Part shown: positions 36,082-45,249 of the stretch, piece after piece
How positions within the stretch are numbered: position 1 is the stretch's first letter
How the letters are laid out: the number at the start of each line of letters is the position of its first letter
NCBI GenBank assembly: GCA_017307735.1
Contig: JAFKGR010000004.1
Coordinates: 248,001-312,000 of the forward strand
Direction: 5' to 3'
Source: Chitinophagaceae bacterium
GTDB lineage: Bacteria > Bacteroidota > Bacteroidia > Chitinophagales > Chitinophagaceae
Length of the DNA stretch: 64,000 nt
Position numbers and translations under genes: made by a program
The notes under the pieces: generated by a model
What the model saw: only the letters and a program-made list of their open reading frames with translations
Told to the model about the DNA's origin: nothing
Databases searched by the model: none

Positions 36082-36667
36082 CAGATTTTAATGCGTTTGA
36101 AAAATCAGTTTTGTTATTGAGGTTGGTAAATAACAAATCGTCAAAAATCGGATTGTCCTCAACCGGAATCTTTTTAAGGTCAAACATTTCAACCATGCTC
36201 TGTAATCTCGTCTCTCCGCTTTCAATCAAAGCCTTCCATTTCATCAGACAGTTTTTTGAATATACCGCGAACAAAGGCTGAACCTTACCAAAAAATACGG
36301 GTATGGTAATTTCTGCCTGTGAAGAATGTTGAATGATATAATCAACCGCAGCAGAATTGATAAAGGGCATATCGCAAGCTGTAACAAAGATTTTTTCTGA
36401 AGGGCTGTGTTGTAATGCAGTGTATATTCCACCGGCCGGACCAATTCCCGGAATTAAATCGCTCAAAACGGGCAAACCAAATTTTTTATATTCCGGATTA
36501 TTGGCAATAATAATTACTTCGTGTGTGGGTACTTGTAATTGTTTGATAATACCCAGCACAAGTGGTTCTCCATTGAATAAGAGCAATCCTTTATCCACTC
36601 CCATGCGGGAACTTTTACCTCCTGCAAGAATATAGCCGGTTATATTTTTATTTGATTGATGATTCAT
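36065..36667 (-). CDS. mobA: Molybdenum cofactor guanylyltransferase MobA
   Basis: MobA attaches GMP to molybdopterin to form MGD, the cofactor required by NarG. The 200-residue protein has the nucleotidyltransferase start YILAGGKSSRMGVDKGLLLF, VLSDLIPGIGPAGGIYTAL and VTACDMPFINSAAVDYI with the metal-binding Asp. Its presence in the same operon as the other Moco genes and beside nitrate reductase fits a bis-MGD enzyme as the client. It overlaps moaD by 17 bp. Confidence 0.94.
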   Translation of the reverse strand: MNHQSNKNITGYILAGGKSSRMGVDKGLLLFNGEPLVLGIIKQLQVPTHEVIIIANNPEYKKFGLPVLSDLIPGIGPAGGIYTALQHSPSEKIFVTACDMPFINSAAVDYIIQHSSQAEITIPVFFGKVQPLFAVYSKNCLMKWKALIESGETRLQSMVEMFDLKKIPVEDNPIFDDLLFTNLNNKTDFSNALKSVENEN

Positions 36668-36679
36668 TTTTCATAGCTA

Positions 36680-37411
36680 TCAGGTGAATAATAATTTAAA
36701 GGAAGCGATAAGCAATACAAAAGCTAAAACACGCCGCAATAAAACTCCTTTTACCTTCATTGCTCCGATATAAGAACCTGTAAGACCTCCCATGAGCGCG
36801 ACGATAACCATCCATGCCATAGCAGGATTGAAATGCAGGCCCTGTGTAAATATTCCCGCAAGTCCGGATACAGAATTGACCAGAATAAATAATGCTGACA
36901 CGGCGGCGGTCTGTTTCATGTTTGCCCAATGCAATAGTAAGATGACCGGACTCAGGATGATGCCTCCGCCAATACCGATCATCCCGGAAAATAATCCGAT
37001 GACAAAACCAATTGCGATTGAACCGGCCAACCCCTGCTTTTGTGTTTGTTTTTCTTCGTCAAATTTCAATCCGGCAAGTTTGATGATCGGGAAAATGAGC
37101 AAAGCTCCCAGCATGACTTTATATACTGACGGATTTATAGTGATCAGTCCGCCGATAAACGCTGCAGGAATAGATGCAATAGCAAATGGCCAGAATAAGG
37201 ACCAGCGAAAGTGGCCACCTCTGTAATACTGAACAAAAGCAATCAGCGAAACGAAAATGTTTAAAATAAGTGCGGTGGAGCGCATGGAATCAGGTGAAAA
37301 GGAGAAGAGTGCCATGAGTGCCAGATAGCCACTCGCGCCGCCATGCCCCACAGATGCATACAACATGGCCACGAAAAACAATAACCAATAAAAAATTAGT
37401 TCTGCATGCAT
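36680..37411 (-). CDS. TauE/SafE-family permease inside the Moco operon
   Basis: The 243-residue membrane protein begins FYWLLFFVAMLYASVGHGGASGYLAL (family mark ASVGHGGASGY), with a second mark GLFSGMIGIGGGIILSPVIL, and about seven membrane segments. It is distinct from the TauE/SafE protein at 7191-8015. It sits 34 bp after moeA and 12 bp before mobA, so it is co-transcribed with cofactor genes. Transport of molybdate, sulfite or another oxyanion would be a reasonable guess, but nothing in the sequence identifies the substrate. Confidence 0.87.
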   Translation of the reverse strand: MHAELIFYWLLFFVAMLYASVGHGGASGYLALMALFSFSPDSMRSTALILNIFVSLIAFVQYYRGGHFRWSLFWPFAIASIPAAFIGGLITINPSVYKVMLGALLIFPIIKLAGLKFDEEKQTQKQGLAGSIAIGFVIGLFSGMIGIGGGIILSPVILLLHWANMKQTAAVSALFILVNSVSGLAGIFTQGLHFNPAMAWMVIVALMGGLTGSYIGAMKVKGVLLRRVLAFVLLIASFKLLFT

Positions 37412-37445
37412 CTTCTGAAAAATTTATACATCATTTTATTTATGG

Positions 37446-38621
37446 CTAAATAATCATCCGCACTTTCACCTTCTCTCCTTTTTGAAAATATTCTTTTCCT
37501 GCTTCCAATTCAATCAGACAATCCGCCAGGGCAAAGGAATTCATCATATAGCTTTCCTGATGATTTAAAATTGCAACTTCATTTCCTTTGCACTTCCCTT
37601 TCAGAAAATAATTGAAATCAGGTTTCTTGGTATAGCTGGCTGCAAGCGTTAAAATATAATCTCTGTTAATTTTTCTTTTTATAAAGGCGCTGATGGCTTC
37701 AGTTACGTATTCATAGAAACAAGTGAGTGCGGATGCGGGATTTCCCGGAAGCCCGAATACCAGTGCATTCTGACGTTTTCCGAAGTACAGTGGTTTGCCG
37801 GGTTTTTGTTTGATTTTGTGAAATAGTTTTTGAACCCCGCATTTTTCCAATGCCGGTATCACAAAATCGTAATCGCCTACCGAAACACCTGCGGTAAGCA
37901 ATATGATGTCTGAATCCAGTTGCCTTGAAATAGCTTCTGTTAGTTTTTCTTCGTCGTCAGCAACCATTTCAACAGATTTGGGAGTGATGTGTATTTGATT
38001 GAGCGCTGCCATTAATCCGTAAGAATTGGATTCATAAATTTCACCGCCTGTTCTTTTCTGACCCGGTTTGATCAATTCATTGCCTGTAACAATGATGCTT
38101 ACCCTGGGATAGTCATAAACCTTAACCTTGTCTATTCCCAAACCCGCCACAAATGAAACAGATGACGGTGAGAGATAATGATTTTCCGGCAGCACTGTTT
38201 CATCCTTTTTTGTTTGTGATGCCCGCGGACGAACATTACATCCCTTAATAAGTTGTTCGTCATGGATGCGAATGGATTCTCCCTGAGTGGTAATTTTTTC
38301 CTGCATCACTACAGTGTCAGCCCCTTTGGGCAACACAGCTCCTGTGAATATGCGGACCGCCTCAAGAGGCTTCACTTCAAAAGTTACATCATCACCGGCC
38401 TTGCCTTCGCCGACAATTGTAAAATCTGAATATTTATCCCATTTGGCAAAAGAGAAAGCATAACCATCCATAGCCGATTGATTAAAAGGAGGTGTGTCAA
38501 TGGGTGCATAAACCGGAACGGCCAAAACATAACCTGCTGCCTCATTCAAAGGTATTTCAACCACCCTCGTTGTAGTCGCATTTTCCCGGATAATTTGTTT
38601 TGCTTCATTTACGCTTATCAT
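37446..38621 (-). CDS. moeA: Molybdopterin molybdenumtransferase MoeA
   Basis: MoeA inserts molybdenum into adenylylated molybdopterin. The 391-residue protein shows DTPPFNQSAMDGYAFSF, IFTGAVLPKGADTVVMQE, VRPRASQTKKDETVL, the MPT-binding VIVTGNELIKPG-like block with GGEIYESNSY, LLTAGVSVGDYDFV, and FGLPGNPASALTCFYEYV. All four domains are represented and length is normal. It is 12 bp downstream of moaA, and the next gene is the TauE/SafE permease. Confidence 0.96.
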   Translation of the reverse strand: MISVNEAKQIIRENATTTRVVEIPLNEAAGYVLAVPVYAPIDTPPFNQSAMDGYAFSFAKWDKYSDFTIVGEGKAGDDVTFEVKPLEAVRIFTGAVLPKGADTVVMQEKITTQGESIRIHDEQLIKGCNVRPRASQTKKDETVLPENHYLSPSSVSFVAGLGIDKVKVYDYPRVSIIVTGNELIKPGQKRTGGEIYESNSYGLMAALNQIHITPKSVEMVADDEEKLTEAISRQLDSDIILLTAGVSVGDYDFVIPALEKCGVQKLFHKIKQKPGKPLYFGKRQNALVFGLPGNPASALTCFYEYVTEAISAFIKRKINRDYILTLAASYTKKPDFNYFLKGKCKGNEVAILNHQESYMMNSFALADCLIELEAGKEYFQKGEKVKVRMII

Positions 38622-38633
38622 GGTTGCTTTGTT

Positions 38634-39617
38634 TTATCCTCCGATGTGAATCATACTTCGGTTTTTCAATTGGGCGATATCTATGTTTTTATAATTGGAA
38701 TCAAATTGCCCGCCCTGCGCTTTCTTTTTGTCCCAAACGCATTGTTTGATTAAAGGAACGATATCGTCTCCCCTGCGAAGTGCTCCGAGGATGTCTGCTT
38801 CACCTTTAGAAAAAAGACAGTTTTTCATCTTGCCGTCTGTGGTTAACCTGAGCCTGTTGCAGCTTCCACAAAACGGATGGCTCATTGTACTGATGATTCC
38901 GAACGTTCCCTTCGCATCATTAACCGCAAATTTCTTAGCTGTTCCATGGTCGTCATCCGGCAGGCGGTTGAAATCAAAATGTGAAGCAATTAAATTCAGT
39001 ATTTCTTCCTGAGAAAATACCTTCTCTTTACTCCACTGATTTCCGGCAAAGGGCATGAATTCAATAAAACGAATATGAACGGGCTGATGCCTGGTCCATT
39101 CCACAAAGCCGGGAATCTCATCATCATTTACTCCTTTCATCAACACTGTATTCACCTTCACATCGAAATTATTTTTCAGCAATAATTGAACGTTGCCAAA
39201 TACTCTTTCAAATTCATTGCGACCTGATATCAGTGCGTTTTTGTTTTTCTTCAGCGAGTCAAGACTTACGTTGACAGACTTCATTCCTGCCTGTTGAAAT
39301 ACATCAATGAATTCATGTACGAAAACGCCGTTTGTGGTTATCGCCAATTCAACCGGGTATTTTGAAAGGAGGTGAATAATTTCTCCGGCTCCTTTTCTCA
39401 CCAGAGGTTCTCCTCCGGTCAGCCTGATTTTTTTGATTCCCAATTGAACGAAAACTCCGGCTATCAAGTCAATTTCATCCACCGTCATTTTGTTGGAATG
39501 GGCAAAATGTCCTTTTGGTAAATCAACAGGATTACAGTAGGTACATCGCAGATTACACTTATCAGTAAGGGATATACGTAAATAATCATGGATTCTATTG
39601 AAGGAGTCTTTCAGCAT
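38634..39617 (-). CDS. moaA: GTP 3',8-cyclase MoaA (radical SAM)
   Basis: MoaA starts Moco synthesis by cyclising GTP. The 327-residue protein has the radical SAM cluster CNLRCTYC (Cys21, 25, 28), the SAM-binding RLTGGEPLVRKG, and a C-terminal second [4Fe-4S] site in FCGSCNRLRLTTDGKMKNC. The C-terminus ends IHIGG; the terminal Gly-Gly is needed for activity in known MoaA proteins. It follows a hemerythrin-like gene by one base and precedes moeA by 12 bp. Confidence 0.97.
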   Translation of the reverse strand: MLKDSFNRIHDYLRISLTDKCNLRCTYCNPVDLPKGHFAHSNKMTVDEIDLIAGVFVQLGIKKIRLTGGEPLVRKGAGEIIHLLSKYPVELAITTNGVFVHEFIDVFQQAGMKSVNVSLDSLKKNKNALISGRNEFERVFGNVQLLLKNNFDVKVNTVLMKGVNDDEIPGFVEWTRHQPVHIRFIEFMPFAGNQWSKEKVFSQEEILNLIASHFDFNRLPDDDHGTAKKFAVNDAKGTFGIISTMSHPFCGSCNRLRLTTDGKMKNCLFSKGEADILGALRRGDDIVPLIKQCVWDKKKAQGGQFDSNYKNIDIAQLKNRSMIHIGG

Positions 39618-39618
39618 T

Positions 39619-40338
39619 TTATTCTGTTTTTTCAGTTACTTGTTTTTCCGGTAATTGAATAGAAAAATACTTTTTCATTTTGATGGTGATGTCATCATAA
39701 TCTTCCGGTTTCAGATATTTATGTGCCAACGGAAAGGCGACGTTGTCCTCTCTGAAAACATGAAGCCGCAGCATCTCTACCAATGATAATCCTTGTTCCA
39801 CAGCGGTATCTAATAACAGCGCATTGGAAACAATATCAGTAATGCGTGAGGTAATACCCATCAGGCTAAAGGTCAGGGTACCCAGTTCCATCATTTTAAT
39901 GTGGTCATTTTCCAACATGTCGACGGCGGTTTCCTTTACAAGTCCTATACTGTGCTCCCCGTTTTCCAGCATCCGGTCGTGGAGGATGGGAAATAAAACC
40001 CGTTCTTCCTTCAGATTATGCATCACAATTTTATCATCCAGGTAGGCAAAAAAATCACCGAGCTTTTTGTTTCTTTCTTTGTTAATTCCTTCTCTCTTTA
40101 TTTCCAAAAGAGTAGTTTCCAGTTCATTTATTTTTTCCTGAGTCACTTTATGTTCGTTCATGAAGAGTTGTAAGATCGGATGCAGTTCATCAAACGAAAC
40201 CGGCTCCACTCCCTGCGGCTGATACGATTCAGGCGGCGCCATAGGAGAATAAACAGGGTTCGTGTCCGGTTCTTTTTCTACAAATCGTTTGATGTAATCC
40301 TGATTTTTGTTTTCGGAATTGGCGAAAATGTTATTCAT
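39619..40338 (-). CDS. Hemerythrin-domain protein heading the Moco operon
   Basis: The 239-residue protein has an acidic N-terminal extension (about residues 1-50) and then a four-helix hemerythrin-like bundle with candidate iron ligands in LFMNEHKVTQEKI, IVMHNLKEERVLFPIL, MLENDHIKMMEL and MLRLHVFREDNVAFPLAH. Such domains bind oxygen or nitric oxide, or repair iron centres. It is one base upstream of moaA, so it is made with the cofactor enzymes, perhaps to handle NO or oxygen during nitrate respiration (inference). It has no DUF542 domain, unlike the gene at 23537-24262. Confidence 0.85.
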   Translation of the reverse strand: MNNIFANSENKNQDYIKRFVEKEPDTNPVYSPMAPPESYQPQGVEPVSFDELHPILQLFMNEHKVTQEKINELETTLLEIKREGINKERNKKLGDFFAYLDDKIVMHNLKEERVLFPILHDRMLENGEHSIGLVKETAVDMLENDHIKMMELGTLTFSLMGITSRITDIVSNALLLDTAVEQGLSLVEMLRLHVFREDNVAFPLAHKYLKPEDYDDITIKMKKYFSIQLPEKQVTEKTE

Positions 40339-40444
40339 AAATTTTTGTTTGGTGGTGGAAAAAGTGTTTGGAAGCTAATTTAAAAGTTTAGTTATCGGTG
40401 AAATATGACGGCCATCATAAACCGTGGATGAGTCGTATCATATT

Positions 40445-41548
40445 TTAAGGGCTTTGTTCATTAATAAGAGAAAGACTTTCCTTTTGCCGGGCAAAATGAA
40501 AAAACTGTTTTCGGATGAGACCCAGAAAGGTGAATGTCCATGCGATAATAGCGAGGTAAATAAAATATCGCGGCACCGGCAATAAAAAATCCAGATCCAT
40601 CGCCTGTGCCATTCGCCATGTGCAAACGGTGTACATCCCCAGGGGAAAGACAGCGCCCCAGTAGAGCGGGTCATAGGTGAGCGGAAATCTTTTATAGACA
40701 TGCCGCCAAACAGCCAGTATGATCAGCATGGGGATCCACCAGGTACCAGTTGCCCAGTAAAAGATGGTGAAGCCTTTGATAAAGGGCAGGAGTGAATGTA
40801 GGAAAGGGGCATGTTCTTCATTAATGATCAACAACGAACCCGCCAGGGTGGAGATAGCCATGGCGCCCATATTAATCCAGTAAGGCGGAGCCAGGTCGTT
40901 GGGTGAAAACCTGAAAAAAGTATAGCGATAAAATATCAGCGATATCATCCAGATGTACAGCATGCCACCCCAGAGCCACATAGAAAAAGCAAAAAAGTTG
41001 GCTTCTAATTTATAAGGCTGATTCCAGTGAGATGCAATCAGGGTGGTCAGTACAGCGATAGATTGAATAGATACCACCGCCAGCAGCCAACCACCTGTAA
41101 TGCCTTCGCTCAGCGGCGGTTTTTTGTCTTTGATGGTGAGCATGGGAAAGATGATGGAAGTCAGTATCACCCAAAGAATGACGCCCAGTGCCAGCAATAT
41201 TTCCGCCGGACGATAACTACTGCTTATGATGATAAATTGTGTCCCGACAATACAAGTGCCGGCCACTACGGTGAAGAATCCCATTCCGGCCTGATGGTCT
41301 TTCAGGTCATCCAAAAAAGAACGGGTGTAAATGAAAAGCCGGATGAGATAAAGTACCCATAAGACGACAAATGCTATCAGATTGATGATGAATAACGACA
41401 GCGCAAAAATGTGCATGCCCGCCAATTCTCCGGCGATGGAAACAATGCCGGTGGCCATCACCAAACCGAAGTAGGCGGGAGAGAGGGTCCTGACAGATTC
41501 CTGAGACCTCTTTAAAAATGGACTGCTTTTTTGAATTGTGCTTTCCAT
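40445..41548 (-). CDS. SLAC1/TDT-family anion channel or transporter
   Basis: The 367-residue protein has ten membrane segments and the family start [23 protein letters not shown], with [20 protein letters not shown] and the late [18 protein letters not shown] blocks. The family includes TehA, the yeast malate permease Mae1 and the plant guard-cell anion channel SLAC1. Here it follows narK by 56 bp and precedes the Moco operon by 106 bp, which suggests an anion linked to nitrate respiration such as nitrate or nitrite, though C4-dicarboxylate is also possible. Confidence 0.87.
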   Translation of the reverse strand: MESTIQKSSPFLKRSQESVRTLSPAYFGLVMATGIVSIAGELAGMHIFALSLFIINLIAFVVLWVLYLIRLFIYTRSFLDDLKDHQAGMGFFTVVAGTCIVGTQFIIISSSYRPAEILLALGVILWVILTSIIFPMLTIKDKKPPLSEGITGGWLLAVVSIQSIAVLTTLIASHWNQPYKLEANFFAFSMWLWGGMLYIWMISLIFYRYTFFRFSPNDLAPPYWINMGAMAISTLAGSLLIINEEHAPFLHSLLPFIKGFTIFYWATGTWWIPMLIILAVWRHVYKRFPLTYDPLYWGAVFPLGMYTVCTWRMAQAMDLDFLLPVPRYFIYLAIIAWTFTFLGLIRKQFFHFARQKESLSLINEQSP

Positions 41549-41604
41549 AATTAAGAATTTCCTGCTCTGAATGTTGATTTTTTATTTTTCATTATCCTCT
41601 TGTT

Positions 41605-43128
41605 TTATTTTTTAGAAATGCCTTCCGATATTCCCGGTGTTTGACGGGTAATAGCAAAGCGCATGAGCACCAGGCTGACCAGCGAAACAAACGCCAGCAG
41701 CGCCCAGCACGAAGTCCACACTCCCGACGCGGCCAACAGATATCCAAATAAAATCGGATCAACAAAACCGCCCAAACCACCCAACACTCCGACAATTCCG
41801 CCTACGGTTCCTATGTCTTTGGGATAATAAACAGAAATGTGTTTGAAAACAGCAGCGCTGCCCATACCCAGCATAATGCCGATAATAAACACCAGCGAAG
41901 TAAAAATCCATTTGTTTGCCTGGAAATAAACCTCGGTTATTCCCCTTGCTATTAATTGACCTTTGGTAATTTCATCTCCTTCTTTGATTATCGGCTCCTG
42001 CCAGGTGATGGTAGTGGGAAGTAATAAAAAGCCTTCCTTATCGTGATGAATACCGAAACGTATGTTGGCATCTTTCCCGGAAAGGGTTTGTCCCTGCAAC
42101 CTGAAAGTCGTTTTTTCTGATTCAGATTTCTCTTTCCTGATGACAATGACACTGTCCGAAACAAGTTCTGCCACTCCTTCCGTGGGTGACATGATTCCCT
42201 GCCCGGGAGTCCTGATTTCAATGCGCGGTGGCATCAATAATATCAGACACACGATACACGTTCCGAAAACCCAATACAAAACAATACGCGCTCCTACCTT
42301 ATCAGAAATAATTCCTCCTACAATGCGGGTGATTCCTGAGGGCAGGTTGAATGCTGTCGTCATAAATCCTGCCATCACAATGGACATTGAATAAACATTG
42401 ACATAATAAGGAATCAGCCATTGCGTGAGTGCAACAAAACTTCCGAATACTACAAAATAATACAACCCGAAACGCCATACCCTTGCCTCCTTTAACGGAG
42501 ACAACCTTCTGGCGATAGATTTTATTTCCGACGGTTTTTTGTTGCCGGCAAATACAAAGAAGACAATTCCCATGATGACTAAAACGGCTGCATATATCTG
42601 CGGCAGTCCTCTCCATCCGTCGGGATTATTTCTCTGGTGAGTCAGTACATTCAAAAGTTTTGGGGCAAGCATGGTTGTTATGGCTGCACCGATATTGCCG
42701 GCGCCAAAAATTCCCAATGCTGTTCCCTGTTTTTTTTCAGGAAACCAAAGAGAGGTGTAAGCTACGCCCGCTGCAAAAGAACTGCCCGCAATTCCAAACC
42801 CAAAACTCAACAAAAGGAACATGGTGTAACTATCCGCCCCGGATAAAAAATACATGGGAATGGCGGTGAGAAATAAAATGATGGTCATCACCCATTTGCC
42901 GCCAAACTTATCGGTCAACATGCCAACAGGCAGGCGAAAAACAGAACCCACCAAAACAGGCACACCCATCAGCCAGCCGACCTCAACGGAGCTCCATCTG
43001 AATAAATTATTGTTTACCAGGTAAGTGACCAACACACCATTGATCATCCAGGCCGCAAAACACAAGGTGAAGGCAAGCGTACTGAGAACCAACGCCCTGA
43101 CAGATGCTCCATTTGCCCGTTCCATCAT
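41605..43128 (-). CDS. narK: NarK-type nitrate/nitrite MFS transporter with a periplasmic insert
   Basis: The 507-residue protein brings nitrate in or expels nitrite. MFS and nitrate-porter marks are present: LCFAAWMINGVLVTYLV, a motif A loop MLTDKFGGKWV, the nitrate signature-like GFGIAGSSFAAGVAYTSLWFP and GIFGAGNIGAAITTM, and in the second half ITRIVGGIISDKVGAR and GTVGGIVGVLGGLGGFVDP. Residues about 301-404, between segments 9 and 10, form an extra polar domain not found in E. coli NarK; parts such as GIMSPTEGVAELVSD and PIIKEGDEITKGQLIARG resemble the two halves of a lipoyl/barrel-sandwich fold. By topology it would face the periplasm. It follows the unknown gene at 43220 by 91 bp. Confidence 0.9.
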   Translation of the reverse strand: MMERANGASVRALVLSTLAFTLCFAAWMINGVLVTYLVNNNLFRWSSVEVGWLMGVPVLVGSVFRLPVGMLTDKFGGKWVMTIILFLTAIPMYFLSGADSYTMFLLLSFGFGIAGSSFAAGVAYTSLWFPEKKQGTALGIFGAGNIGAAITTMLAPKLLNVLTHQRNNPDGWRGLPQIYAAVLVIMGIVFFVFAGNKKPSEIKSIARRLSPLKEARVWRFGLYYFVVFGSFVALTQWLIPYYVNVYSMSIVMAGFMTTAFNLPSGITRIVGGIISDKVGARIVLYWVFGTCIVCLILLMPPRIEIRTPGQGIMSPTEGVAELVSDSVIVIRKEKSESEKTTFRLQGQTLSGKDANIRFGIHHDKEGFLLLPTTITWQEPIIKEGDEITKGQLIARGITEVYFQANKWIFTSLVFIIGIMLGMGSAAVFKHISVYYPKDIGTVGGIVGVLGGLGGFVDPILFGYLLAASGVWTSCWALLAFVSLVSLVLMRFAITRQTPGISEGISKK

Positions 43129-43219
43129 GTTGCCGAAATTTTATAATTAAAAATCAATTGCGTTTCTATAAAAAATTTTTTCTTTATTCTCTGTTTGTAT
43201 CAACACTTCAGTCCGATAA

Positions 43220-43669
43220 CTAAGAATTTCTTTTTGTGAAAATCATTCTTCCGCTATCCCTAAATTTTTCTGAGCACCGCACTTTATATTTCCCTCCCGG
43301 CACCTGGATGCTGTCTTTTGGAACCGGGTAAAAAGTATTACACCGCTTGTATTTTTTCCCTCCCAGTTCATATTCAAATTCAATTCCTGTTCCCCTGGCA
43401 AAAACACTGCAATAGCCAATCGTGGTTCCCTCCACATAAACCGGATGTTCCAGCAATGCGCCTTCAATCCGGAATTCTCTGATGACAAAAAAGAGGGCAA
43501 CGGAAAATGACAGAAAAAGAAAAATGTTGATGATTCTTCTTGTTGATGAAACAGCTTTTATAGATTTAAACAGGTTAAAAATAATCGTGATGACAAGAAT
43601 CAGCATCAGGATGAATTTGACCACCTGGCTGACCAACAATTCGTCATCTGTTACGATATTGAGGTACAT
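43220..43669 (-). CDS. Unknown two-segment membrane protein inside the nar operon
   Basis: The 149-residue protein has two membrane segments at about 16-35 (VVKFILMLILVITIIFNLF) and 46-63 (IINIFLFLSFSVALFFVI), then a beta-rich soluble domain with VYVEGTTIGYCSVFARGTG, IEFEYELGGKKYKRC and GGKYKVRCSEKF. Three cysteines are spread through that part. The order of strands and the G-x-Y turns are like small DUF3592-type domains, but I cannot assign a family. It starts 2 bp after narI and precedes narK, so it is almost certainly co-expressed with the nitrate reductase. Confidence 0.75.
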   Translation of the reverse strand: MYLNIVTDDELLVSQVVKFILMLILVITIIFNLFKSIKAVSSTRRIINIFLFLSFSVALFFVIREFRIEGALLEHPVYVEGTTIGYCSVFARGTGIEFEYELGGKKYKRCNTFYPVPKDSIQVPGGKYKVRCSEKFRDSGRMIFTKRNS

Positions 43670-43671
43670 GG

Positions 43672-44400
43672 CTACGTGTTTTCAGGTCGCTGTAGCGACC
43701 ACGGTGTTTTCTTATTGCGAACTTTCTTCTTATCCCAATTCCAGATGACTTGCTGATAAGGTCGCCACAGATAATTCAGAGGCAGAACCAGCAAATGAAC
43801 CAGTCTTGAAAAAGGGAGGATACCGATGATAAGATATGCTCCTGCAATATGTGCTTTCACCGGCCAGGGCAGCAGCGCAACTGCCGTGGTGTCGGGGTGA
43901 AGTGTAAAAATGGAATACAGATAAGGAGTCAACAAAGTAGCGAACCACGAAGAACCCCATCTGAAACTATAGGCAATCCATAATCCTGCAAATGTTTGAA
44001 GAAATAATAAAATGTAAATAACCAAATCCATTGCGTTGGTTACCGGACGAAGTCGCGGGGTGGTATATCTTCTGATGATCAGATTGATCAGTCCGACCAG
44101 CATGCTGATACCAAAAATAAAACCGGTTATTTCCAGTACCATCAGGCGAACTGGTTGGCTGTTCCATGCCAAAATACCTCTTGGAATCAGGAGAGCCGTG
44201 AGGTGACCACAAAAAACGACCAGTATCCCCCAATGAAAAGGAACAGAACCATAGAATAATCTGCGCCCTTCCAGAAATTCGGATGACAGGGATGAAAACT
44301 GAAATTTCCTGTGGGTGTATTTGTAAATAGACCCGATCAGAAATACCGTTAAGGCGACATACGGCAGCGCAATCAGTATAAAATTATCTAAGTAGGCCAT
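43672..44400 (-). CDS. narI: Respiratory nitrate reductase gamma subunit NarI (cytochrome b)
   Basis: NarI is the membrane diheme b subunit that takes electrons from quinol and anchors NarGH. In 242 residues it has five membrane segments. Heme-ligand histidines keep E. coli spacing: His55 and His65 in PFHWGILVVFCGHLTAL, and a second pair 18 apart in VKAHIAGAYLIIGILPFSRLVHLL. The C-terminal LNYLWRPYQQVIWN is also conserved in the family. It is fourth of the nar genes, 34 bp after narJ. Confidence 0.96.
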   Translation of the reverse strand: MAYLDNFILIALPYVALTVFLIGSIYKYTHRKFQFSSLSSEFLEGRRLFYGSVPFHWGILVVFCGHLTALLIPRGILAWNSQPVRLMVLEITGFIFGISMLVGLINLIIRRYTTPRLRPVTNAMDLVIYILLFLQTFAGLWIAYSFRWGSSWFATLLTPYLYSIFTLHPDTTAVALLPWPVKAHIAGAYLIIGILPFSRLVHLLVLPLNYLWRPYQQVIWNWDKKKVRNKKTPWSLQRPENT

Positions 44401-44434
44401 GGCGGTTGTATTTACTTGTTATCATTCGGTTTGT

Positions 44435-45196
44435 TTATTTTTCTGTCAGCATTTCGGTTTCAATATTCTGGCTGAAATCTTTTTCCGGTGCTGAAGCCGG
44501 AGCGCTTGCCGGATTATTCGGGTCAGCATATTCTTGTCTTCGGTTCATGCTCACTTCTTCCTGAGGTATATATCCGAAATCATTTTTAAGGACAATAAAA
44601 AATGCATGAAGGCAGTTTTGGTAAACGGTCCTGTAATTCTGAGAAAATTCCAGAATCACTTTTTGGTGCTTTTTATATACCTCATCTTTTTTCTGAATCT
44701 TTTCAGGAGAAAACTCTTTCATCATTTTGACTACAGCAGGTTGAATCAGCAGCGTGGCAATTTCAAATTGCATCGCATTGTCTTTCATTTTGGGCAACAG
44801 GCGAAGCAGATTGGGCAGATGGTCGGCCAGTTCGGTTTCACAATCATTGCCGGCATTCTTATGTTCCTCGTTTAGATGAACAAGCAACTTGCCTCTTTTG
44901 TAATCTTCTCCGAAGAGAATAAATCCGATGTCCAGCGTGGTGATGGCCTGCAGGTCAAAAGAGCGCAGAAACAATTCCTGCATTTCCATAAAAGAAGAAT
45001 CTTCGGTGTATTCGGCAAATCGCTGCAATGCATCTGCCGCTTCCGGTAATTCTTTTTGCAGATACTGATAGACTTCTTTTATTTTCTTCTTGTAATTTTC
45101 ATTCTGCGGATACATGAACAGGTTTGCCAATAATCCATAATCCTTCAGAGAAGAAGTTGTTCCGGTGTTTGTTTCATTATGATTGTTTGTTTCCAT
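44435..45196 (-). CDS. narJ: Nitrate reductase assembly chaperone NarJ
   Basis: NarJ is a cytoplasmic chaperone that holds apo-NarG while bis-MGD is inserted and is not in the final enzyme. The 253-residue helical protein shows the family block FLRSFDLQAITTLDIGFILF followed by GEDYKRGKLLVHLNEEHK, and LADHLPNLLRLLPKM. The C-terminus is long, charged and Pro/Ala-rich (NPASAPASAPEKDFSQN). It lies between narH and narI as in proteobacteria. Confidence 0.94.
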   Translation of the reverse strand: METNNHNETNTGTTSSLKDYGLLANLFMYPQNENYKKKIKEVYQYLQKELPEAADALQRFAEYTEDSSFMEMQELFLRSFDLQAITTLDIGFILFGEDYKRGKLLVHLNEEHKNAGNDCETELADHLPNLLRLLPKMKDNAMQFEIATLLIQPAVVKMMKEFSPEKIQKKDEVYKKHQKVILEFSQNYRTVYQNCLHAFFIVLKNDFGYIPQEEVSMNRRQEYADPNNPASAPASAPEKDFSQNIETEMLTEK

Positions 45197-45249
45197 CTTT
45201 TTGCGTTTTTAATCATTTCAAACATTTTATATTACCAGTCTATTTTCCA

